This document shows, piece by piece, positions 1-4,979 of a stretch of DNA of 14,319 bases. Position 1 is the first letter of the stretch, and each line of letters opens with the position of its first letter. The notes under the pieces were generated by a model, which saw only the letters and a list, made by a program, of their open reading frames with translations, ran no database searches and was not told the DNA's origin. The translations under genes were made by a program, and so were the position numbers. The stretch comes from JACDDK01 sp038198445 (GTDB taxonomy: Bacteria; Actinomycetota; Rubrobacteria; Rubrobacterales; Rubrobacteraceae), in assembly GCA_038198445.1 (NCBI GenBank), contig JBBPZZ010000109.1, forward strand, positions 1 to 14,319, read 5' to 3'.

Positions 1-287
1 GGATCGGCGATGCCGAACCGGATCGGCACCAGCGACAAGAACGGTGGCTCCGGGACGCCGGCTTCCCCCTCGAAGTATGCTCCCACGTCGAAGACTATCT
101 CGTATATGCCGGTCTCGAACTCATCCTGGCTCAACAGCGGTTCGTCGGTGCGGCCGTCCTCGTTGGTCGCAATCTTCTTTAATGATCTGCGCTCGTCACC
201 GGATATTCGGAACAGTTCCAGGGACATACCGGCGGCGGGGCGTCCGCTGGCGGTGTCGAGGACGTGAGTTGTTAGAAAGCCGCTCAC
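1..287 (-). CDS. uraH: 5-hydroxyisourate hydrolase, 3' end outside window
   Basis: Transthyretin-like enzyme that hydrolyses 5-hydroxyisourate, the uricase product, to OHCU in the cytosol. The first 95 residues are visible. They open with a TTHVLDTASGRPA segment containing catalytic His8, followed by the NEDGRTDEPLL segment with catalytic Arg46, then PFLSLVPIRFGIAD. The C-terminal YRGS signature expected for the family would lie beyond position 1, so completeness cannot be judged. The GTG start at 287-285 overlaps the uricase stop as GTGA, which indicates translational coupling. This start puts the conserved TTHVLD motif at residues 6-11, as is usual in bacterial family members. It is the last gene seen in the urate-degradation operon. 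The N-terminal motif makes the identification firm. Confidence 0.93.
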   Translation of the reverse strand, partial: MSGFLTTHVLDTASGRPAAGMSLELFRISGDERRSLKKIATNEDGRTDEPLLSQDEFETGIYEIVFDVGAYFEGEAGVPEPPFLSLVPIRFGIAD

Positions 288-1159
288 GGGCGCCGCTCGA
301 CCCAGCCTTCGATCTGGCCGTAAGGGTCCTGGGTGGCGTGGAAGATCTCGCCGTTGTTCTCGATGCCGAAGCGATCCAGATCGTAGGGGATATGATGCAC
401 GTTTGGAAACGAGTACCAGATCCTCTCTATCTCCGGGAACGCCTCCAGAACAGCCTTGCCAGTGCGGTACAGAGTGTTTTGCGCCGAGGGACTGTAATGA
501 TCCGTGAAGGTTTTGAGGGTCGTCTGCATAACGCCGTTCCACAGGCGATCGAAGTCAGCGTCCGTGGTGTTGTACTCCCACTTCGACGTGACTATGGTGG
601 CGAGGATACGGTCGTTGGTGTCCGGCAGGGTGGTGAACTGCTCCCGAAGGAAACCTTCCCAGCCCGAGTTGGTCGTCTTGAGCACGTATATGTCACCGAT
701 GCCGGCCTCCACCCGCCGGGCGCCGCTCTCGTCGCCCCACACCTTCGCCTTCCGCTCGCCGCGGTCCCGGACGAAGGAGTGCTCGTGAGGCTGTCCGTCC
801 ACCTCGATCCTGTTCCAAAGGAACTGCGTGATCTCGATGCTTACGCCGGTAACGCTCGGCCCGGCTTCGAGGAAGTGGTCCACTAATGTCAGGCCAAAAT
901 CCTCGATGCTCCCGGTGAGATGGTCCTTTGCAAGCGCGTATACCGTGTTCCGCATGGTGTCCGTCGCCAGCAGGCCGGTGTTGTCACCCTCGACGTGCGC
1001 CGCCTGGAAGTCGCCCTCCAGGGAGACGCGCACGTCCAGGTCCCATACCTCGTGCCGGTTGGTGTCGCGGTTCACCTTGAAGACCCGGACCTCCGACTTC
1101 CCGTAGTTGTTCTGGCCCAGGACGATCTGCCCCGTGGCCGTTCCGGTACTCTCGCTCAT
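284..1159 (-). CDS. uox: uricase (urate oxidase)
   Basis: Cofactor-free urate oxidase converting urate and O2 to 5-hydroxyisourate and H2O2. The 291 residues match the usual length of about 300 for tandem T-fold uricases. Recognisable active-site positions are Lys21 in NNYGKSEVRV, Thr66-Asp67 in LLATDTMRNTVYALAK, Phe170 and Arg184 of the urate pocket, Gln227 in SAQNTLY, and Asn253/His255/His256 in FPNVHHIPYD. All catalytic residues I can place are present. The ATG at 1159-1157 shares ATGA with the stop of the upstream OHCU decarboxylase. An AGGAGG site ends six bases before it, inside the upstream gene. The downstream neighbour is the hydrolase for its product. No peroxide-detoxifying gene is seen in the window. 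Confidence 0.96.
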   Translation of the reverse strand: MSESTGTATGQIVLGQNNYGKSEVRVFKVNRDTNRHEVWDLDVRVSLEGDFQAAHVEGDNTGLLATDTMRNTVYALAKDHLTGSIEDFGLTLVDHFLEAGPSVTGVSIEITQFLWNRIEVDGQPHEHSFVRDRGERKAKVWGDESGARRVEAGIGDIYVLKTTNSGWEGFLREQFTTLPDTNDRILATIVTSKWEYNTTDADFDRLWNGVMQTTLKTFTDHYSPSAQNTLYRTGKAVLEAFPEIERIWYSFPNVHHIPYDLDRFGIENNGEIFHATQDPYGQIEGWVERRP

Positions 1160-1749
1160 CTTTTTCCTCCTTTGGCAGACTGTTCGCCCTGCCGGGCGTT
1201 GTAGATTATTCCATTACGTCCCGAGACATCGTCAGGCTCTACGGCATCCTGGAGTCTCAGATACGTTATGCGGGAGATCTCGCCGAGGGCGGCTTCGATC
1301 TCTTCTTCTCGTGTGTGCTCCAGCCGGGTTTCGGCGGCGGCGAAGATTGACTCTTTGGTGTGATCCCGGACGCACACCACGAATGGTAGGTCGAACTTCT
1401 CCCGGTACGCAGCGTTCAAGCGGTGAAATTGTTCGTACTCCTCCGTGGAGAGCCGGTCCAGACCCACCGACGACTGCTCGCTCGCGGACTCTGGTGTAAG
1501 GTCCCCGGCGCGTGCCGCCTTGCCCGCCAGGTCCGGGTGCGCCCGGATGAGTGCGACCCGCCGCTCGACCGGAGCTTCATTCACCGTTCCGAGGAACGCG
1601 CCGTGAAGCTCCGGAAGGCCGGCGAAGGGACGCGCATGCCAGGCTCCCTCCGCCACCCAGGGCGAGTGCTCGAACAGCTTTCCGAACCGCGCCGCGAACT
1701 CGTCCACGCTCAATTCGTTCACTTCACTCATGGAGAGTTTCTCAGGCAT
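1156..1749 (-). CDS. uraD: OHCU decarboxylase (free-standing, active-site intact)
   Basis: Decarboxylates 2-oxo-4-hydroxy-4-carboxy-5-ureidoimidazoline to S-(+)-allantoin, the stereospecific last step of urate breakdown. In 197 residues it shows the family core: WVAEGAWHARPF, RAHPDLAGK with catalytic His71, SEQSSVGLDRL with catalytic Glu91, LPFVVCVR at 121-128, and Arg165 in the last helix. It is longer than the usual roughly 165-170 residues because of a tail, 176-197, that contains IIYNARQG, also found on the guanine deaminase of the neighbouring operon. The ATG at 1749 follows GGAGGAAG with a short three-base spacer. A second ATG at 1731 (Met7) aligns with the start of the homologous domain in the upstream permease fusion but lacks a clear ribosome site. 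It lies 46 bases after the permease gene and overlaps uricase. Confidence 0.93.
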   Translation of the reverse strand: MPEKLSMSEVNELSVDEFAARFGKLFEHSPWVAEGAWHARPFAGLPELHGAFLGTVNEAPVERRVALIRAHPDLAGKAARAGDLTPESASEQSSVGLDRLSTEEYEQFHRLNAAYREKFDLPFVVCVRDHTKESIFAAAETRLEHTREEEIEAALGEISRITYLRLQDAVEPDDVSGRNGIIYNARQGEQSAKGGKR

Positions 1750-1795
1750 CTTCCTCCAGTTCTAGGGTGTGTATCGTTCCTTTAACGGCTCTCCG

Positions 1796-3694
1796 TTACC
1801 GGCTCGCGCCTATCAGGGATTCCTCGATGAGGTTCTGGAGGCGGTAGTTCGCTATCTTGACGACCTCCACCACGGAGATCAGGGTCTCCGGCTCCCTGTT
1901 GTGCTTGAGCCGGGACTCGGCGTCCTCCAGTATCGTCTCTTTGCTGTGCTCGCGTAGAGCGGTAACCAGCGGGAACCCGAACTTCTCCTCGTAAGCCTCG
2001 TTCGCGCGGCGGAAGGTCTCGTCCTCTTCGGGGGTGAGCCGGTCAAGGCCCACCGTTGCCCGGTCCCTCCTTGAGAGCCGCGACAGGTCGCCCGTGTCCG
2101 GCCCGCCGAGCACCGGATATGACCGGAGCAGTTCCACCTGACGCTCTTCCGAGGCGTCGTAGACAGCGGTCTGGAAAGCCTGCCGCAGGTCGTGGATGCT
2201 GGAGAACGGATGCTCTTTCCAGGCTTCCTCGGCGACCCAGCGCTCTCCCTGGAACAGCGGTGCGAAGCGATTTATGAACGCCTCACGGTCGAGGCTGTTG
2301 GCTTCCATCACGGTGATCTTCTCCTCCACGCCGCCGGTGTTCTCGACCAGGTCGTAAGTATCCGGCCGGCGTCCGACGAGATTGAAGAGGATGTTGAGGG
2401 CGATGGCGGCGATGCTGGCCGCCGTGATGCCGCTCTCAAAGACTATCCGCACGCCCTCGGGGAACCCGTCGTAGAACTCCGGCAGGGCCGCCGGGATCAC
2501 ACCGAGCGCGATGCTAACGGCGACGATGATGAGGTTCCGGTTGTCGGTAAGGTTTACTTTGGACAACGTCTGTATACCCGCCCCCGCGACGGTGCCGAAG
2601 AGTATGAGCCCCGCGCCGCCGAGAACGGGCAGCGGTATGGATGCAACGACCGCGGCCAGCTTCGGAAAGAGGCCCAGCAGCACGAGTATCACGCCGGCGG
2701 CGGCCACCACGAAGCGGCTCTTGATGTTGGTGAATCGCACGAGGCCAACGTTCTGGGCGAAGGCGGTGAAGGGGAAGGAGTTGAAGATGGCTCCCAGGAC
2801 CGTCGAGATGCCGTCCGCCCGCAGGCCGCGGGCCACCTCATCGGGGCCGACGCGCTTCTCGGTGATCTCGCCGATAGCCAGAATGTCCGCCGTGGTCTCG
2901 ACCATCACGATCAACATCACGAGCGTCATGGACAGGATCGGGACCAACTGAAACGTCGGCAGCCCGAAGTGGAAAGGCACCGCTATGCCGACCCAGGCGG
3001 CGTCTCCGACACGAGCAAAGTCGGCGACCCCGAGGACCGTTGCAAGGATGGTGCCGATGACGAGGCCGAGCAGGATCGCGATCCTGCTGACAAAACCGCC
3101 GAAGTATCCTCCGAAGAACCGGGTGATGGCGAGGATCAAGACAAGCACCGCGAATGCGAGACCGATGTTCGCCGGGCTGGCGTAGTCCGGGGCGTCCGGC
3201 ACGCCTCCCGCCGCCCAACGTATAGCAACCGGCATCAACGAGACGCCGATAATGGTGATGATCGAACCCGTCACCACCGGCGGGAAGAACCTTAACAGCT
3301 TCCCGAAGAACGGCGCCGCCAATACTGTCAGGATACCGGCCACTATCACCGATCCATAGACCCCCTGCAATCCATACTGACCCCCGATCAGGATCATCGG
3401 CGTTACCGCCGCGAAGGTCGTACCCTGCACGATCGGCAGCTTGACCCCGAACTTCCAGAACCCGATGGTCTGGATAAGCGTCGCGATCCCGCACATAAAG
3501 AAACTCGCGTTGATTATGTACACGAGCTGATCCGGCGGCAACTTGAGCGCCGTAGCCACGATTAACGGCACCGCGATGATCCCCGCGTACATCGTCATCA
3601 CGTGCTGCAACCCGAACGCGGCCATCCGGCCCGCCGGCAACACCTCGTCCACGGGATGCGGACCTCTCCCCTCCACTACTCTCCGTTCCGACAC
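1796..3694 (-). CDS. NCS2/NAT purine (urate/xanthine) permease fused to a degenerate OHCU decarboxylase domain
   Basis: Membrane importer for purine bases with a C-terminal cytosolic-type domain, 632 residues. Residues about 25-443 are an NCS2 transporter. It has LQHVMTMYAG in TM1 with His31, a TM8 segment VETTADILAIGE with probable substrate-binding Glu266, and the NAT signature QNVGLVRFTN at 314-323, in which the usual final R/K/G is Asn. Residues about 463-632 form a complete OHCU decarboxylase domain. Its His-Pro-Asp motif reads SYPVLGG (Tyr526 for His) and its Glu is Asp544, while Arg618 remains. Decarboxylase activity of this domain is therefore doubtful. GTG start at 3694 follows AGGAGG by five bases. 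Its operon partners make urate, or xanthine converted to urate, the likely substrate; sequence alone does not settle which. It heads the operon. Confidence 0.93.
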   Translation of the reverse strand: MSERRVVEGRGPHPVDEVLPAGRMAAFGLQHVMTMYAGIIAVPLIVATALKLPPDQLVYIINASFFMCGIATLIQTIGFWKFGVKLPIVQGTTFAAVTPMILIGGQYGLQGVYGSVIVAGILTVLAAPFFGKLLRFFPPVVTGSIITIIGVSLMPVAIRWAAGGVPDAPDYASPANIGLAFAVLVLILAITRFFGGYFGGFVSRIAILLGLVIGTILATVLGVADFARVGDAAWVGIAVPFHFGLPTFQLVPILSMTLVMLIVMVETTADILAIGEITEKRVGPDEVARGLRADGISTVLGAIFNSFPFTAFAQNVGLVRFTNIKSRFVVAAAGVILVLLGLFPKLAAVVASIPLPVLGGAGLILFGTVAGAGIQTLSKVNLTDNRNLIIVAVSIALGVIPAALPEFYDGFPEGVRIVFESGITAASIAAIALNILFNLVGRRPDTYDLVENTGGVEEKITVMEANSLDREAFINRFAPLFQGERWVAEEAWKEHPFSSIHDLRQAFQTAVYDASEERQVELLRSYPVLGGPDTGDLSRLSRRDRATVGLDRLTPEEDETFRRANEAYEEKFGFPLVTALREHSKETILEDAESRLKHNREPETLISVVEVVKIANYRLQNLIEESLIGASR

Positions 3695-3699
3695 ACTCT

Positions 3700-3705
3700 C
3701 CTCCT
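3700..3705 (-). promoter_or_regulatory. ribosome binding site fixing the GTG start of the permease fusion
   Basis: AGGAGG lies five bases before the GTG at 3694-3692. The next in-frame ATG (Met24) already lies at the edge of TM1, and a start there would lose the cytosolic N-terminus. This supports the GTG. Confidence 0.8.
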
Positions 3706-3754
3706 AACACCCATCGTGACCCACCAGAACCCGGAATCCCACCACCCAAGATTA

Positions 3755-3762
3755 TTCCGCAT
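3755..3762 (-). promoter_or_regulatory. shared leader motif ATGCGGAA (copy 1)
   Basis: On the minus strand ATGCGGAA lies exactly 26 bases after the TATATT -10 box of the permease promoter. The same 8-mer stands at the same distance after the -10 box of the xanthine dehydrogenase promoter. In both copies CC precedes the 8-mer by three bases. Its position in the early transcribed leader suits a repressor operator or an mRNA signal. The role is inferred. Confidence 0.45.
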
Positions 3763-3770
3763 CGTGGTCA

Positions 3771-3793
3771 ATATTTTCTACGAGAAGAAATAT
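3771..3793. promoter_or_regulatory. inverted repeat overlapping the -10 box, candidate operator
   Basis: ATATTT and AAATAT arms are separated by 11 bases. The right arm covers five of the six -10 bases of the permease promoter and the repeat spans the expected start of transcription. A dimeric regulator bound here would block the promoter. The AT-rich arms could also occur by chance in this AT-rich patch. Confidence 0.35.
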
Positions 3794-3817
3794 AGCTGAT
3801 TGTTTTGGTCGTGTCAA
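3789..3817 (-). promoter_or_regulatory. sigma-70-type promoter of the permease-uricase operon
   Basis: TTGACA (3817-3812, perfect consensus) and TATATT (3794-3789) are separated by 17 bases on the minus strand. Transcription would start near 3782 and leave a leader of about 88 bases before the GTG at 3694. It is the only strong match in this 232-base gap and faces the operon. Confidence 0.75.
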
Positions 3818-3831
3818 GGCTTACGAGGATT

Positions 3832-3866
3832 CCGGAAAAACAGTCGCCGTAGGGTCTGTTTTTCGG
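3832..3866. terminator. inverted repeat between the two purine operons, possible terminator
   Basis: Arms GAAAAACAG and CTGTTTTTC pair over nine bases, with a one-base bulge and two more pairs outside. The loop is 12 bases. It lies 61 bases after the guanine deaminase stop and 15 bases before the -35 box of the next operon, where a terminator is expected. The A and T tracts sit inside the stem, as in bidirectional terminators, but the GC part is only three pairs. An operator is an equally valid reading. Confidence 0.4.
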
Positions 3867-3926
3867 TGTCTGGATTGGTGTGGGAGGCTCTATTTCATTC
3901 CGGGACGCGGGGCGCGACCTGCTAGA

Positions 3927-4511
3927 TCAAGCACCCTGGCGGCCGTTGTATATAACTCCGTCTCCCCGAGCGTAGCTTCGGAGCACCGCCGCGGCTTCCT
4001 CACGGCATACGTCGCGCGTGACGGAGATGCCGCGCTGCTCCAGCGCGGATTGCCAGTCCGGCATCTTCGGTCCCTCGTCGAAGCCGATCTCGCGGGCATC
4101 CTCGTCGCGCGCTCCGCACACCAGCCGCCGGACGCCCGACCACGGCACCGAGCCAAAGCACATCGAGCACGGCTCGGTGCTCGCTGCCAGTTCGTATACC
4201 GGGCGGTTCTCTCCGCCCAGGTCGAAGTGTCCCAGCACGCGCTGGGCGACCATGATCGCCACGACTTCCGCGTGGGCGAACGAGAGGTTGGAGGTGGTAA
4301 CCAGGTTGACCCCCGGCGCGACGAGCCGGTTCGTGCTCAGGTCGAAAATTCCAGCGCCGAACGGGCCGCCCGTGCCGTGCTCGATGTTCAGCCGCGAGAG
4401 CTCGATCACGAGCCGCATCCGATCCTCCTCCGTCGGGTACTCGCGGGACGGGTCAGACAGATACTCCTCGACCCAACCCGGAAGGATAACCGCTACTTCC
4501 GGAAAACTCAT
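3927..4511 (-). CDS. guaD: guanine-deaminase-like CDA-superfamily deaminase
   Basis: Cytosolic zinc deaminase, probably guanine to xanthine, feeding the xanthine dehydrogenase encoded just upstream. Counting from the ATG at 4511 (194 residues), it has GGPFGAGIFD, the HAE zinc/proton-shuttle motif at His80-Glu82, and PCSMC with Cys115 and Cys118. A DEDAREIGFDEGPK stretch resembles the C-terminal specificity region of GuaD-type enzymes. I chose the ATG at 4511 because AAAGG lies eight bases upstream of it. An earlier in-frame ATG at 4544 would add 11 residues but has no ribosome site. The protein ends in DGVIYNGRQGA, similar to the tail of the free OHCU decarboxylase. Other nucleobase or nucleoside substrates cannot be excluded from sequence. 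It is separated from the preceding gene by 189 bases. Confidence 0.85.
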   Translation of the reverse strand: MSFPEVAVILPGWVEEYLSDPSREYPTEEDRMRLVIELSRLNIEHGTGGPFGAGIFDLSTNRLVAPGVNLVTTSNLSFAHAEVVAIMVAQRVLGHFDLGGENRPVYELAASTEPCSMCFGSVPWSGVRRLVCGARDEDAREIGFDEGPKMPDWQSALEQRGISVTRDVCREEAAAVLRSYARGDGVIYNGRQGA

Positions 4512-4642
4512 CTCACTGCCTTTCCAGCGGACGCAAACACGCATCCGAACCGGGCGATGGGCGCTCCATCGTCGAAACGGGGTACTCTTGACCTGATCTC
4601 CGGCTCCAAAAATGCTCCTCTTCCCGGTCCCGCGGATACGCT

Positions 4643-4674
4643 GGGTGGATTCATGTAACAGGCCGGTTCCACCC
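4643..4674. other. hairpin in the gap before guaD
   Basis: GGGTGGA and TCCACCC form a seven-base-pair stem with an 18-base loop in the 189-base gap 4512-4700. No T tract follows on either strand and no convincing promoter was seen in the gap. It could be an mRNA processing or attenuation element between the coupled genes and guaD, or chance. Nothing else recognisable lies in this gap. Confidence 0.3.
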
Positions 4675-4700
4675 GACCGCGTGTCCCGAGATCCATTTTC

Positions 4701-4979
4701 TCACTGGAACCTCCGGGCGTCGCCTTCAACCTCCACCTTTACGCGCACTTCACGAGCACCCGCGTCCATCGCCGCCTCTATAACCTTCGTGGCCGCCGCG
4801 AGGACTTCACTCCTTCCACCGGCCAACACCAAAGCCGCCGGTCCTGCCTCACGCGCCAGGCCGGACTCACCGGCCGCGGCCTTAGCAGCCTCGACCTGGT
4901 CCTCCGGCGTCTTCCCGGCGGCCTCCGAGGGTGTAACCGTGAGCTCGGCGCTGATCCCGGCCCTCTCGTAGCCGGGCAT
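4701..4979 (-). CDS. small thiamine-binding-fold protein (MTH1187/DUF77-like)
   Basis: 92-residue soluble protein. The segment SGLAREAGPAALVLAGG followed by SEVLAAATKVIEAAMDAGA and REVRVKVEVEGDARR lines up with the MTH1187/YkoF-type family pattern: a beta strand, an SGLxxExxP turn, an EVL helix, then GAxRVxxxIKxDxR. Members form ferredoxin-like folds, and several bind thiamine or related pyrimidines. Its own ligand is unknown. It is surely translated: the ATG shares a base with the TAA stop of pucD (TAATG), and GGAGG lies eight bases upstream. No signal peptide or membrane segment is seen. Its coupling to xanthine dehydrogenase suggests a job in purine oxidation or in control by a pyrimidine or thiamine-like ligand, which is inference. 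Family assignment is by eye and moderately sure. Confidence 0.72.
   Translation of the reverse strand: MPGYERAGISAELTVTPSEAAGKTPEDQVEAAKAAAGESGLAREAGPAALVLAGGRSEVLAAATKVIEAAMDAGAREVRVKVEVEGDARRFQ

Noticed and set aside
4586..4620. TPP-riboswitch-like GACCTGATCT near the thiamine-binding-like gene
   Set aside because: It lies on the plus strand where no gene follows, and the essential CTGAGA half of the thi box is missing.
4508..4729. 73-codon minus-strand frame filling the gap before guaD
   Set aside because: No ribosome site, no recognisable sequence, and it overlaps the end of the thiamine-binding-like gene and the start of guaD in a different frame.
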